Origin: Iamia majanohamensis
Lineage (GTDB): Bacteria; Actinomycetota; Acidimicrobiia; Acidimicrobiales; Iamiaceae
Reading direction: 5' to 3'
DNA length: 64,000 nt
Assembly: GCF_028532485.1 (NCBI RefSeq)
Contig: NZ_CP116942.1
Coordinates: 1,612,001 to 1,676,000 of the forward strand
The notes beneath the pieces were generated by a model. The model searched no databases. It was not told where the DNA came from and was given only the letters and a program-made list of their open reading frames with translations. Shown piece after piece: positions 21,602 through 30,122 of this stretch. The translations under genes were made by a program, and so were the position numbers. Every line of letters begins with the position of its first letter. The stretch's first letter is position 1.

Positions 21602-22599
21602 GGGCGGTCGTCCTCGTCGGGGGGTTCGGCACCCGCCTCCGCCCGCTGACCCTCACCCGGCCCAAGCAGATGCTGCCGGTCGTCGACCGGCCCATGCTCG
21701 AGCACGTCCTCGGGCACCTGGCCGGCCACGGCATCGACGACGTGGTCCTCTCCATGGGCTACCGCCCCGACGCCTTCTCCGACGCCTACCCCGACGGCAC
21801 CTGCGCGGGCGTGGCCGTGCACTACGCGGTCGAGCCCGAGCCCCTCGACACCGCCGGCGCCATCCGCTTCGCGGCGCGCGACGCCGGTCTCGACGAGCGC
21901 TTCGTGGTGGTGAACGGCGACGTGCTCACCGACCTCGACGTGTCGGCGCTGGTCGCCTTCCACGAGGAGAAGGGGGCCGAGGGCACCATCGCCCTGCACA
22001 AGGTCGAGGACCCCTCCGCCTTCGGCGTGGTGCCCACCGACGGCGACGGCCGGGTCGAGGCCTTCGTCGAGAAGCCCCCTCGCGACGAGGCCCCCACGGA
22101 CCTCATCAACGCCGGCACCTACGTGCTCGAGCCGTCGGTCCTCGACCGCATCGAGCCCGGCCGGCGGGTCTCGATCGAGCGCGAGGTGTTCCCGGCCATG
22201 GTCGCCGACGGCACCCTCTACGCCACCTCGGGCGACACCTACTGGATCGACACCGGCACCCCCGCCCTCTACCTGCGGGCCCAGCTCGACCTCCTCGACG
22301 GCCTGCGGGGCGAGCCCCACGAGGGTGTCGCCCCCGACGCCGAGGTGCACCCGTCGGCCGACGTGAGCCGGTCGGTCGTCGGGCCCGGCGCGGTGGTCGG
22401 CGACGGGGCCGTGGTGTGCGAGTCCGCCGTGCTCGCCGGCGCCCGCATCGAGCCCGGGGCCCGCGTCGAGCGCTCGGTCGTGGCCTTCGACGCCGTGGTC
22501 GGCGAGGCCGCGGAGCTCGACGGGGCGGTCGTCGGCGACGGCGAGGTCATCGCCCCCGGCGAGCGCCTCCACGACGTCCGCCGCCCGGCTCCGGAGTAG
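21598..22599 (+). CDS. Sugar-1-phosphate nucleotidyltransferase with left-handed beta-helix tail (GDP-mannose pyrophosphorylase-like)
   Basis: 333 residues. The N-terminal nucleotidyltransferase domain starts VVLVGGFGTRLRPLTLTRPK, with VVNGDVLTDLD for metal binding and VEKP for sugar binding. FINAGTYV-like LINAGTYVLEP and WIDTGTP complete the fold. After residue 240 hexapeptide-type repeats form a short beta-helix. This combination is typical of mannose-1-phosphate guanylyltransferases, but glucose-1-phosphate enzymes are close relatives. It would supply donor to the GT4 enzymes upstream. Confidence 0.85.
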   Translation: MRAVVLVGGFGTRLRPLTLTRPKQMLPVVDRPMLEHVLGHLAGHGIDDVVLSMGYRPDAFSDAYPDGTCAGVAVHYAVEPEPLDTAGAIRFAARDAGLDERFVVVNGDVLTDLDVSALVAFHEEKGAEGTIALHKVEDPSAFGVVPTDGDGRVEAFVEKPPRDEAPTDLINAGTYVLEPSVLDRIEPGRRVSIEREVFPAMVADGTLYATSGDTYWIDTGTPALYLRAQLDLLDGLRGEPHEGVAPDAEVHPSADVSRSVVGPGAVVGDGAVVCESAVLAGARIEPGARVERSVVAFDAVVGEAAELDGAVVGDGEVIAPGERLHDVRRPAPE

Positions 22600-22638
22600 C
22601 CCCCCGGCGCGGCCCGGCTCGGCCCCGCCATCCTCCCC

Positions 22639-23817
22639 TCAGCGCCGCCGGCGCCGCCACCGGAGCAGCACCACGACGCCGACGAGCCCCAGGACCACCA
22701 CGGCCGCCAGCCCGAGGGGCACGGCCCACCACGGCACCCGGCCCTCCTCCTCGCCCACCCCCGGTGGGGCCGTGGGGAGGGGGGCATCGGGCGCCACGAC
22801 CTCGAAGCGGTGGACGGCCGGCCCCTCGCCGGTCGCGGCCGTCCCCGCCTGGCGGGCCAGCTGCACCTCGGAGATCGTCGTGTACGACGTCGCGTCCCGG
22901 GAGAAGGCCACCGCCTCGCCCTGGGGCTCGTTGCGCTGGCGGGCGAAGCAGGGTGCGCCGAGGAGGGCCTCGCTGAGCGACTCGCCCTCGGCCCGCTCGT
23001 AGGCCAGCACCGACCGGTAGGTGCGCAGGAGGACGACGTCGCCCGTGCTGCTCACGTCGCCCCCGGTCACGAGGGTCCCCGGCAGGAGGGTCGCGTTCTC
23101 CGGGGTCAGGCGGGGGCCCGGCACCTCGATCTCGCCCACTGCGGTCATCTCGATCGGGGCGCCCGGCACGAGCGAGTCGGCGGCGGCCTCCAGGACCGTC
23201 GAGCGGCCGCTGATCTCCTTGGTCACGATGACCAGGTCGCCGGACCGCGGGTCGACCAGGAGGGCCTCGGCGTCGGCCGGCCCGCCCGGGTAGGTGAGGG
23301 TCAGGGCCTCGGCGCCGGGGAGGGGGGCGCCGTCGGCGGTGGGCGGCGACGAGGGCTCCGGCACCCGGTAGACGGTGACCGAGGGCCGGTCCGCCCCGTT
23401 GTCGCCGATGTCCCCGACGTAGAGGTAGGAGAGGTCCGGGTCGGGTCCGGGGCCCACGGCCAGGTCCTCCCAGTCGATCGCCTCGGCCCCCGGCACCGGG
23501 TGGCGGCCCAGGTCAGCGCCCGACCCGTCGATGGCGGCCAGCTCCGGGGCGGACCCGGAGTCCTGCTGGGCCCACAGCACGTCGTCGTGGACCTGGCTGG
23601 CGGCCAGGCCGGAGATCTCCTCGAGCCCGGCGTCGGCCACCCGACCGGCGACCTCCCCCGGGCGGACCCGGTCGCAGAAGCCCGCCCCGGTGTCCTGGGC
23701 CCCGGTGTCCTGGGCCCCGGCGGCCGGGGACCAGATCAGGGCCACGAGGAGGACGAGGCCGGCCAGGGTCGTCGCGCCGGGGCGGCGGCCGTGGGCGCTC
23801 GTCGATCGTGGTGCCAC
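22639..23817 (-). CDS. Secreted propeller-like protein with C-terminal membrane anchor
   Basis: 392 residues. A signal peptide (about residues 12-36) ends in AGA and is followed by a duplicated AQDTG. The body has repeated beta-rich units such as LSYLYVGDIGDNGADRPSVTVYR (quoted in part: YVGDIGDNGADR) and GDLVIVTKEISG, suggesting a beta-propeller. A membrane helix near residues 365-385 and an Arg-rich end anchor it. The GTG start follows GGAGG. Function is unknown; it may be a surface sensor or scaffold. Confidence 0.7.
   Translation of the reverse strand: MAPRSTSAHGRRPGATTLAGLVLLVALIWSPAAGAQDTGAQDTGAGFCDRVRPGEVAGRVADAGLEEISGLAASQVHDDVLWAQQDSGSAPELAAIDGSGADLGRHPVPGAEAIDWEDLAVGPGPDPDLSYLYVGDIGDNGADRPSVTVYRVPEPSSPPTADGAPLPGAEALTLTYPGGPADAEALLVDPRSGDLVIVTKEISGRSTVLEAAADSLVPGAPIEMTAVGEIEVPGPRLTPENATLLPGTLVTGGDVSSTGDVVLLRTYRSVLAYERAEGESLSEALLGAPCFARQRNEPQGEAVAFSRDATSYTTISEVQLARQAGTAATGEGPAVHRFEVVAPDAPLPTAPPGVGEEEGRVPWWAVPLGLAAVVVLGLVGVVVLLRWRRRRR
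23685..23720. repeat. 15-base tandem duplication inside the secreted propeller gene
   Basis: CCCCGGTGTCCTGGG occurs twice in a row (23685-23699, 23700-23714) plus six bases of a third copy. It stays in frame and duplicates AQDTG at the signal peptidase site. Confidence 0.85.
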
Positions 23818-23932
23818 CAGCGCCTCCGGGAGACCGCCTCGGCCCCCGCCGAGCAGGGCCTCAGCCTGGCACGACGCCGGCCGATCCGGCTGGCAGCCCG
23901 ACGGCGGCGCGCTGCTAGGGTGACCGCTTCCG

Positions 23933-24006
23933 GGGCCGTTAGCTCAGTTGGCTAGAGCACCTGCATGACGCGCAGGGGGTCAGGGGTTCGAATCCCTTAC
24001 GGCCCA
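23933..24006 (+). tRNA. tRNA-Val (anticodon GAC)
   Basis: A full cloverleaf can be drawn. The acceptor is GGGCCGT with ACGGCCC, the D arm GCTC with GAGC, the anticodon stem CCTGC with GCAGG around ATGACGC (anticodon GAC), and the T arm AGGGG with CCCTT around TTCGAAT. The discriminator base is A. The 3' CCA is not encoded. It marks the border between the core-like left part and the accessory genes to the right. Confidence 0.95.
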
Positions 24007-24103
24007 CTCGGAACCCCCTGGGGGTGGGGGACGGCGGCGCGGCGGGCGCGTCGCCCGGGCGATGGCCAGTGCGTCGAGCGTCCCCCCGGGCCATGATCGT
24101 CCG

Positions 24104-24637
24104 GTGAGGGTCCGCCCAGCACGCCTGTCGGACGTCGCCGCGATCCGTGGGTGCTACCTGCGGTCGTGGCGGGCGGCCTACGCCGGCCACCTCGCGCCGG
24201 ATGTCATCGACGCGGCCATCGAGAAGCGTCGGGGCTTCGACTGGGCCTGCGGCATCGGGGCCCACAACTCGATCGTCCTGGTCGCACCGGGGGCCGGGAG
24301 CGCCGTGCGCGGCGTGCTCCAGGTGGACGAACGGCCGCCATCGCCCCGCGTCGGCCCCGAGGTCACCATGCTCTACGTGGATCCCGAGGCGTGGGGGACC
24401 GGTGTGGCCCGCGATCTCCTCGCAGGGGGCGTCTCCTGGGCTGCGCATCGGGGCCACCGCGAGGTGCGGCTACGAGTCGTCGAGGAGCACGGACGGGCTC
24501 GACGCTTCTACGAGCGGGAGGGATGGCGGGAGGCGGCCGACCTCGATCCGGATCGCAACGACTGGGCCCGGTTGCTCTGGTACCGCCTCGTGCTGGACCC
24601 GCAGGGAGAGATCGCGCCCGACGATCCCGCCCGATGA
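24104..24637 (+). CDS. GNAT family N-acetyltransferase
   Basis: About 177 residues of the GCN5-like fold. It starts VRVRPARLSDVAAIRGCY; the acetyl-CoA loop region is MLYVDPEAWGTGVARDLL and the end of the fold ARRFYEREGWREA. The GTG at 24104 is chosen because CATGAT ends 6 bases before it and because the GNAT domain starts exactly there. An ATG at 24062 would add 14 non-conserved residues. The substrate is unknown. Its stop overlaps the ATG of the kinase gene (ATGA). Confidence 0.8.
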   Translation: MRVRPARLSDVAAIRGCYLRSWRAAYAGHLAPDVIDAAIEKRRGFDWACGIGAHNSIVLVAPGAGSAVRGVLQVDERPPSPRVGPEVTMLYVDPEAWGTGVARDLLAGGVSWAAHRGHREVRLRVVEEHGRARRFYEREGWREAADLDPDRNDWARLLWYRLVLDPQGEIAPDDPAR

Positions 24638-25233
24638 GCCCCTCGTCCTGGATCGTCCACCTGGTCGGGTACCCGGCGGTGGGGAAGCGGACCGTGGCCG
24701 TCGAGCTCGTCGCCGCGAGCGAGGCGGTGCTCGGCCAGCGGTTCGTCCTCGTGGACAACCACCTGTCGGGCAACCCCATCCTCGCCGTCCTCGACCACAG
24801 CGGGTCGGGCCACGTCGGTGCCGAGGTCTGGGAGCTGGTCGACGAGGTCCGCGACGTCGTCGACCGGGCCATCCGCGACCTGGCGCCGCCCGACCGCAGC
24901 TTCGTCTTCACCAACGCGGCCATGGTCGGCGATGCGAGCGGGACCAGGGCGGTGGCGCGCCTGGCCCGCCTCGCCGAGGCACGCCAGAGCACGTACGTGC
25001 CCGTCGTCCTGTCCTGCGCGCCCGACGAGCTGCTGCGACGGGTCCCCGCCCCCGACCGCCGGAGCCACGGCAAGTGGACGGCGCCCGCCGAGGTCGCCGC
25101 CCACGTCGCCCGCCACGCCGTCCTCCGTCCCGACAGCCCCCACCTGCTCGACCTCGACACCACCTCGACCCCGCCGGCGAGGACCGCCCGGGCCATCCTC
25201 GACCACCTCGCGGCCATCGACCCTCCCGGGTGA
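24634..25233 (+). CDS. P-loop kinase-like protein
   Basis: 199 residues with a Walker A motif GYPAVGKRT near residue 11. VDNHLSGNPIL and FVFTNAAMVGD follow at positions where small-molecule kinases bind substrate and hold the second acidic motif; DLDTTSTPPARTA lies near the end. The size and motif order resemble shikimate/adenylylsulfate kinase-like AAA proteins. No phosphoacceptor can be assigned. It is translationally coupled to the GNAT gene, suggesting a two-enzyme modification function such as antibiotic or metabolite modification (inference). Confidence 0.75.
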   Translation: MSPSSWIVHLVGYPAVGKRTVAVELVAASEAVLGQRFVLVDNHLSGNPILAVLDHSGSGHVGAEVWELVDEVRDVVDRAIRDLAPPDRSFVFTNAAMVGDASGTRAVARLARLAEARQSTYVPVVLSCAPDELLRRVPAPDRRSHGKWTAPAEVAAHVARHAVLRPDSPHLLDLDTTSTPPARTARAILDHLAAIDPPG

Positions 25234-25373
25234 GCCCGGCCGCCCCGGAGCCTGCTGCGCTGCGTGCATCTCTGGGCCAGGTCGCGTGGATCCGATCGTC
25301 CTGCGGTGATCCGCCGAGTGGGGAGGACGGCACTCTCGGGAACCGTTCGGTCGTCTCCGCCGTCACACGTACG

Positions 25374-26039
25374 ATGCGTCTCCTTCGTCTCGTCCTCTTC
25401 GTGCTGCTCCTCGGGTGTCTGATCTCGACCGTCCACGCCGCCGCAGCATCGGCAGACTGTGGGGGAGCGATGATCGACCACCCCTCCGGCCCGATGGACC
25501 GAGGAGCGTCGATCACCGTGACCGGGAGGGCCTTCGGCACGGGCTGCTACGACACCGGTCCACCTCCGCCGGGCGAGGGCGTCCTCGGGGAGCCGAGAAC
25601 GAGCATCGAGCTCCTGGTCGTGCAGGGAGACACCGAGATCCTCGTGGCACGAGGCTCGGCCGACGACGACTACTCCTTCACCGTCGACATCACCGTGCCG
25701 TCCGGGCTCGAACCGGGTGAGGCCCGGATCGAGACCCGGGCAGACGGCGACTTGGGGCGCCCAGCCGAGCTGATCCCGACCCTCCTGGTCACCGAGGCGC
25801 CCGCGCCACCGCTCGAGCCCGAGGTGGCAGAGTTCGGTCCCGGCGGAGCGCCTGCGCCGATCACCACCCCGAGCACACCGGCCGAGGAGCCAGGCGTGAC
25901 ATCCTCGCTTCCCGAGGCCGACAGAGCCGGAGCGGCAGAAGACCGGTCCGGCCTGGCCGTTGCGACCATCGTCGGCGCCGCGCTCCTCGTGGTCGCGGCG
26001 GCCGCGGCAGCCTTGATCGCGAGGCGTCGTACTTCCTGA
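25374..26039 (+). CDS. Surface protein with signal peptide and C-terminal anchor
   Basis: 221 residues: signal peptide with a leucine-rich core (LVLFVLLLGCLIS), an Ig/IPT-like beta domain (GASITVTGRAFGTGCYD; YSFTVDITVPSGLEPG), a Pro/Glu-rich spacer and a C-terminal helix followed by RRRTS. The tail layout recalls sortase substrates, but no LPxTG is present (nearest is LPEAD). Base composition looks less GC-rich than neighbouring core genes. Function is not known. Confidence 0.7.
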   Translation: MRLLRLVLFVLLLGCLISTVHAAAASADCGGAMIDHPSGPMDRGASITVTGRAFGTGCYDTGPPPPGEGVLGEPRTSIELLVVQGDTEILVARGSADDDYSFTVDITVPSGLEPGEARIETRADGDLGRPAELIPTLLVTEAPAPPLEPEVAEFGPGGAPAPITTPSTPAEEPGVTSSLPEADRAGAAEDRSGLAVATIVGAALLVVAAAAAALIARRRTS

Positions 26040-26088
26040 CCTCGGACGATCGGGGGCCCGTTGAGAGCAGCTGCGCTCAGTGCGTCGT

Positions 26089-26108
26089 GGCCGCACGTCG
26101 GTGCGGCC
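26089..26108. terminator. Hairpin between convergent genes
   Basis: Perfect 8-base arms GGCCGCAC and GTGCGGCC around a GTCG tetraloop. It lies between the ends of the surface-protein gene and the DUF222 gene, so it can serve both strands. Confidence 0.65.
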
Positions 26109-26160
26109 GCGCCGACCGGGTCGCGGGGTGCTCAGCGGGGCTCTCGCGGCGCAACCGGTG

Positions 26161-27489
26161 TCAGAGGATCTCGGTGCCGTCGGGGCGGTACACGTGGATC
26201 GCGCCGGTGGGGTCGCGTCGCACCCGGTAGCCGCGTTCCTTGTCGTGGTTGTGTCTCCCGCAGCCGGGTCCCCCGTTGCCGGGGCAGGTACACCCTCCGC
26301 CGGAGCCGTCGGCTCTGATCGACCAGGGTCGGAGGTGGTCGCAGTGGCAGGCGGTGACGGGGGTGTGGCAGCCGGGCCAGTAGCAGGTGGTGCTCTGCAG
26401 CTTGACGGCGAGGGCGGCGGCTCCGGTGAAGAGGCGGCGCTTGCGGCCCATGTCGATGACGACGCCGTCGGCGCCGACGACGACCCGCCGCACGTGGCCC
26501 ACCAGCGCCTGGGCCACAGCGATGGTGGCTTCGACGGGCCGGCCGTCCAACGTGGAGCACCGATACGACCGGGTCGGGAACGGGTCGAAGGCGCCTTGGA
26601 GGAGTGGGTCGACGCCGGTGAGGCGGGCCAGCATCCGCTCGAACGTGCGATGGTCGATGACGATGTTGGTCTCGATGGTGGACCCGCCGGGGGCATCAGC
26701 CCGGGCCGTGGCGGCGGAGCGGAACACCGCGTGGAGGGCGTCGAAGCGCCGCTGGGCATCGGTGCGGGGCAGGTCCGACGCGGTGGCGGCGTCGCCGCGC
26801 TCGGCCCGGGCGGCATCCCAGTCGGCGAGGGTCTCCGCCTCGTAGAACGCCTTGAAGATCGACTCGAGCTCGACGCCGGCCAGGGACCCGCAGCGGCCGG
26901 ACAGCGTCCAGGACCCGTCGTAGCCCTGGTGGAGCCTGACGTCGCGGTTCTCGTGGGCGCGTTGGTCGCGGTCGCGGGTGCCGTCCTCGTCGAGGAGGCG
27001 GACCCAGTCGTCGACCATGGCGTCGAAGGCCAGGTACTCGTTGGTCTCGGCCTCGGCGGCGAAGGAGGCCTCGTTGGCCTCGACCGCGGCCCGGACCCGG
27101 GGGTTGGCATGGGCGCGGGCGATGCGTTCGACCTGGCAGCCCCCGATCCGCCCCGAGGCGAACGATGCCTTGACGGTGGGCAGGGTGCGCAGGGCCCGGG
27201 CGCACTGGGCCCGCCGGTGGGCCTCGACCCCCGACAAGCGGGCGACGTGGCGGACCATGACCTTGGCTGAGGTGTGGCCGTCGAGGACGCAGGTGGCGGT
27301 GCGGTCGATCTGCTCCACGAGGTCGACCTGGAGGGACCGCATGCGGCGGGCCTGGGTCTCCAGGGCGACGATCAGCCCCCGGGCGTCGTCGGCGCTGGTG
27401 GGTGTGACACCGGCGTGTTGGAGGTCGTCGAGCGCGGCGGCCAGGGCATCGATCGCCTCTGCCGTGGTGGGCTCGCACACCGTCTCCAT
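26161..27489 (-). CDS. DUF222 / HNH endonuclease domain protein (13E12 repeat family)
   Basis: 442 residues. The N-terminal three quarters is DUF222, mostly helical (VRHVARLSGVEAHRRAQCAR, SFASGRIGGCQVERIARAH). The C-terminal HNH nuclease has YWPGCHTPVTACHCDHLRPW, a cysteine pair around GGGCTCPGN and the final RHNHDKERGY. These genes are dispersed in many copies in actinobacteria, and the M. tuberculosis REP13E12 copies are prophage attachment sites. The biological role is unknown. The ATG is chosen from a TACTCT ending 7 bases upstream. Confidence 0.9.
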   Translation of the reverse strand: METVCEPTTAEAIDALAAALDDLQHAGVTPTSADDARGLIVALETQARRMRSLQVDLVEQIDRTATCVLDGHTSAKVMVRHVARLSGVEAHRRAQCARALRTLPTVKASFASGRIGGCQVERIARAHANPRVRAAVEANEASFAAEAETNEYLAFDAMVDDWVRLLDEDGTRDRDQRAHENRDVRLHQGYDGSWTLSGRCGSLAGVELESIFKAFYEAETLADWDAARAERGDAATASDLPRTDAQRRFDALHAVFRSAATARADAPGGSTIETNIVIDHRTFERMLARLTGVDPLLQGAFDPFPTRSYRCSTLDGRPVEATIAVAQALVGHVRRVVVGADGVVIDMGRKRRLFTGAAALAVKLQSTTCYWPGCHTPVTACHCDHLRPWSIRADGSGGGCTCPGNGGPGCGRHNHDKERGYRVRRDPTGAIHVYRPDGTEIL

Positions 27490-27496
27490 GCCCCCG

Positions 27497-27502
27497 AGAG
27501 TA
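27497..27502 (-). promoter_or_regulatory. -10 hexamer of the DUF222/HNH gene
   Basis: TACTCT on the minus strand, 7 bases before the ATG. Confidence 0.5.
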
Positions 27503-27601
27503 CGCCGGGGGTGTGACAGCGAGACCGGCCGCAAACCCAGTCGCCGCAAGGCTTTCGGGTGTGTCGCACCCGCCCCCCGGGACCCCCCACACGACCCTCG
27601 C

Positions 27602-27650
27602 GACCTTTGAGCACTTGAGCGCCATGCGGCGACAACCGCTCAAGGTTGGG
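27602..27650. repeat. Copy 1 of a dispersed ~50-base hairpin repeat
   Basis: It starts GACCTTTGAGCACTTGAGCG. Arms CTTGAGCG and CGCTCAAG enclose a small inner hairpin (CGCC-ATGC-GGCG). A near-identical copy lies at 28486-28535, on the other side of the methyltransferase gene. The first 22 bases are identical in both. Confidence 0.9.
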
Positions 27651-27703
27651 GCTCGCGGACACGCGTCGAGCGCTCCGTGTCCACGGCAGGCACGATGTCG
27701 GCC

Positions 27704-28443
27704 ATGGGAGGACGGGGCGACGAGGACCTGCTGGCCGAGCAGCGGCGCTTCTACCGGGCCGATGCGCACCAGTCCGACCGATGGCTGACCTCCCTCCTCG
27801 AGGCCACGAACGACTCCCTCGACGCCAGGACCTACCGCGCCGGTCGCCGGCACGTGGCCGAGCACCTGGCCTCGCTGGGCCGGCTGGGGCGGGTGCTCGA
27901 GCTGGCGGCGGGCACCGGGCGGCTGGCCGAGCTCCACCTGCCGCTCGCCGACTCCGCGGTCCTGGTCGACTCCTCGCCCGAGAGCCTGGCGCTAGCCGCT
28001 TGCGCCTGCAGCCGGCATCGGCCGTCGACCTGGTCCTCGAGGAGGCCGACATCTTCGACTGGGATGCCGACGGTCGGGTCTTCGACACGATCATCTTCTC
28101 GGCCTGGCTGCACCACGTGCCCCACGACCGCTTCGACGAGTTCTGGTCCTTGGTCGAAGGCCTGTTGGCGCCGGGAGGTGTCGTCGTCTTCGACTTCCTC
28201 GACGCGACCGTGCCCTCACCGGGCAAGGTCGAGGTCGCCGACGAGCCCTCCGGGGGCTACACCTTCCATGCGCCATCAGACGGGGTGAGCATCCGTGACC
28301 TGGATGGCCATCGCTGGCGGGTGGTCCACGTCCTCTGGGCCCCCGACGAGCTCCGGGCGCGCCTCCTCGGACGAGGCTGGGAGGTGGCCGTCCTCGGTCC
28401 CGGCCTCCTGAGCAACATGCGCTGGGCCGCGGCCCATCGCTGA
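27704..28443 (+). pseudogene. SAM-dependent methyltransferase, frameshifted
   Basis: The N-terminal half has the SAM motif VLELAAGTGRLAEL followed by AVLVDSSPESLALA. The C-terminal half ([50 protein letters not shown]) lies in another frame. The break is at about 27995-28000; one extra C in the CC at 27996-27997 would restore a continuous protein of about 247 residues. It may be a real pseudogene or a sequencing error. Start chosen: ATG 27704, 7 bases after CACGAT; GTG 27677 is an alternative. The target is unknown. Confidence 0.75.
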
Positions 28444-28466
28444 TCTCCCCGAGGCAGCGCGAGCGT

Positions 28467-28482
28467 CCCCCCCCCCCCCCCC
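28467..28482. repeat. Poly-C tract of 16 bases
   Basis: Sixteen C in a row followed directly by GGGG, immediately before repeat copy 2. It is intergenic, between the methyltransferase and the convergent GNAT gene. Confidence 0.9.
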
Positions 28483-28485
28483 GGG

Positions 28486-28535
28486 GACCTTTGAGCACTT
28501 GAGCGCCACATGCGGCGACATCTGCTCAAGGTTCG
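28486..28535. repeat. Copy 2 of the dispersed hairpin repeat
   Basis: Same element as 27602-27650 with a 2-base insertion in the loop (CACATG instead of CATG) and three changes at ACC/TCT. Arms CTTGAGC and GCTCAAG are kept. Confidence 0.9.
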
Positions 28536-28562
28536 GGGGAGGGAGCGGTCGGCCGGGACCGC

Positions 28563-29132
28563 TCAGGAGAGCGGCAGGCGCATCAGGACCCGGGGGAAGC
28601 CGTCGAGGACCGAGTCGGTGTCGGCGGCCTTGGTGAAGCCGGCCCGCTCCAACAGGCTTCGCGTCCCCACGTAGGCCATGGTGCCGTCCACCCGCTCACC
28701 CCGGTTGTCGACCGGGTAGCCCTCGATGGCCGGCGCCCCCTGCTCCCGGGCGACGGCGCCGGCGCCGGCGAGCAGGTCGTGGGACAGGCCGCCCTTCCGG
28801 TGGCCGGGGCGGACCCTGATGCACCACACCGACCACACGTCGAGGTCGTCGACGTGGGGGATCTTCCGGTTCCGGGCGAAGGTCGTGTCGGCCCGGGGCG
28901 CCACGGCCGCCCAGCCCACGGGCTCCTCGCCGTCGTAGGCCAGGACGCCGAGCGGGCCCTGCACCATGAGCTCCCGGACCCTCTCGCCCCGTGCGGGGCC
29001 GACGAGCTCGCGGTTCTCGGCCGAGCGCAGCCGGTAGCTCAGGCACCAGCAGACGTTGGCGTCGGGCCGCTTGGGGCCGACGAGCGTGCACACGTCGTCG
29101 AACACCGTCGCCGGGCGCACCTCGATGGCCAC
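28563..29132 (-). CDS. GNAT family N-acetyltransferase
   Basis: 189 residues beginning with IEVRPATVFDDVCTLVG. DLDVWSVWCIRVRPGHRKGG is the acetyl-CoA-binding strand and loop (V-x-P-x-x-R-x-G-type), and SLLERAGF the C-terminal helix. EPVGWAAVAPRADT forms the central strand. The early cysteine pair in NVCWCLSYRL is typical of a small actinobacterial GNAT subfamily of unknown substrate. The GTG start has no obvious ribosome site. The gene stands alone. Confidence 0.85.
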   Translation of the reverse strand: MAIEVRPATVFDDVCTLVGPKRPDANVCWCLSYRLRSAENRELVGPARGERVRELMVQGPLGVLAYDGEEPVGWAAVAPRADTTFARNRKIPHVDDLDVWSVWCIRVRPGHRKGGLSHDLLAGAGAVAREQGAPAIEGYPVDNRGERVDGTMAYVGTRSLLERAGFTKAADTDSVLDGFPRVLMRLPLS

Positions 29133-29240
29133 GGCCCCTGGCTAGCACGCCCCCGGCGCCGGCGGGCCGGGACCAGCACGGCAGGTGCGCTCACCACCGG
29201 GAGAGTGGTCCGGCAGCCCGAGGCCCGGCACCATGGAGCG

Positions 29241-30098
29241 ATGTCCGGGGTCGGGGAAGACGGTCGACCGACGAGCCGGGCGGCCGGGACCGTCCTCCTC
29301 ACGGGGGCGACGGGTCTGCTGGGGACCTGGCTGCGGCGCCTGGCCCCGCCCGAGGTCACCCTCGTGTCGGTGGTCCACCACCGCACACCACCGGGGGAGG
29401 TGGTGACCGTCGACCTCCGGGACGCTGGGGCGACGACCGCTGCGCTCGCTGCGGTCCGGCCCCACCTCGTCATCCACGCCGCCTACGCCCGCGAGGAGGC
29501 CTCCATCGTCGACGCCACCCGCCACGTCGCGGAGGCGGCGCGCCGCGTCGGCGCGGAGCTGCTCGCGGTGTCGTCCGAGGCGGTCTTCTCCGGCGACGGC
29601 AGGCCGCGGTCCGAGCGGTCCCGGCCGGACCCGGTCTGGGACTACGGGCGTTGGAAGGCGCGTGCGGAGGACCTGGTCCGCGACCTCGACCCTGGTGCCG
29701 CCATCGTCCGTCTCCCCCTCCTCGTCTCGCGCCAGCCCGAGGACCACGTCTGCCGTGACATCCGAGCCGGGTCCCGATCCGGCGGGCCGTCGACCTGGTT
29801 CACCGACGAGCTCCGCCAGCCGGCCGGGGCCGGCGAGGTGGCGGCCGCCCTCTGGGCCATCGCCGACCTGCCGCTCGACCAGCGGGGCGGGGTGTGGCAC
29901 CTGCCCGGGCCGGAGCGGCTGTCCCGGTTCGAGATCGCCGTCCGGACGGCCGAGGACCTCGGCCTCGACCCTGCGTCCGTCGTCGGCGCGCCCACGCCCG
30001 CAGACGCCTCCCGGCCGCGCGACCTCCACCTCACGGGCGCCCGGGCGCAGGCACGGATCGGCTGGTCGCCGCAGCCCGTGCTCCGCCGGTCCCGGTGA
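29241..30098 (+). CDS. SDR-family reductase, dTDP-4-dehydrorhamnose-reductase-like
   Basis: 285 residues of the RmlD-like SDR fold. It shows TVLLTGATGLLGTWLRRLAP for NAD(P) binding, HLVIHAAYAREE, AVSSEAVFSGDG, and the catalytic Tyr-Lys as YGRWKARAED. The C-terminal part has GGVWHLPGPERLSRFEIA. RmlD enzymes reduce dTDP-4-keto-rhamnose, but no other rhamnose gene is nearby, so another sugar or small molecule is possible. The ATG has GGAG at 29235-29238. Confidence 0.8.
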   Translation: MSGVGEDGRPTSRAAGTVLLTGATGLLGTWLRRLAPPEVTLVSVVHHRTPPGEVVTVDLRDAGATTAALAAVRPHLVIHAAYAREEASIVDATRHVAEAARRVGAELLAVSSEAVFSGDGRPRSERSRPDPVWDYGRWKARAEDLVRDLDPGAAIVRLPLLVSRQPEDHVCRDIRAGSRSGGPSTWFTDELRQPAGAGEVAAALWAIADLPLDQRGGVWHLPGPERLSRFEIAVRTAEDLGLDPASVVGAPTPADASRPRDLHLTGARAQARIGWSPQPVLRRSR

Positions 30099-30122
30099 CC
30101 CCTCGACCGCCCGACCGTGGGG

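Noticed and set aside
14091-22599. A complete O-antigen or capsule locus with flippase and polymerase
   Set aside because: No Wzx/Wzy or ABC exporter is visible in the window; only glycosyltransferases, an epimerase and a polytopic protein can be supported.
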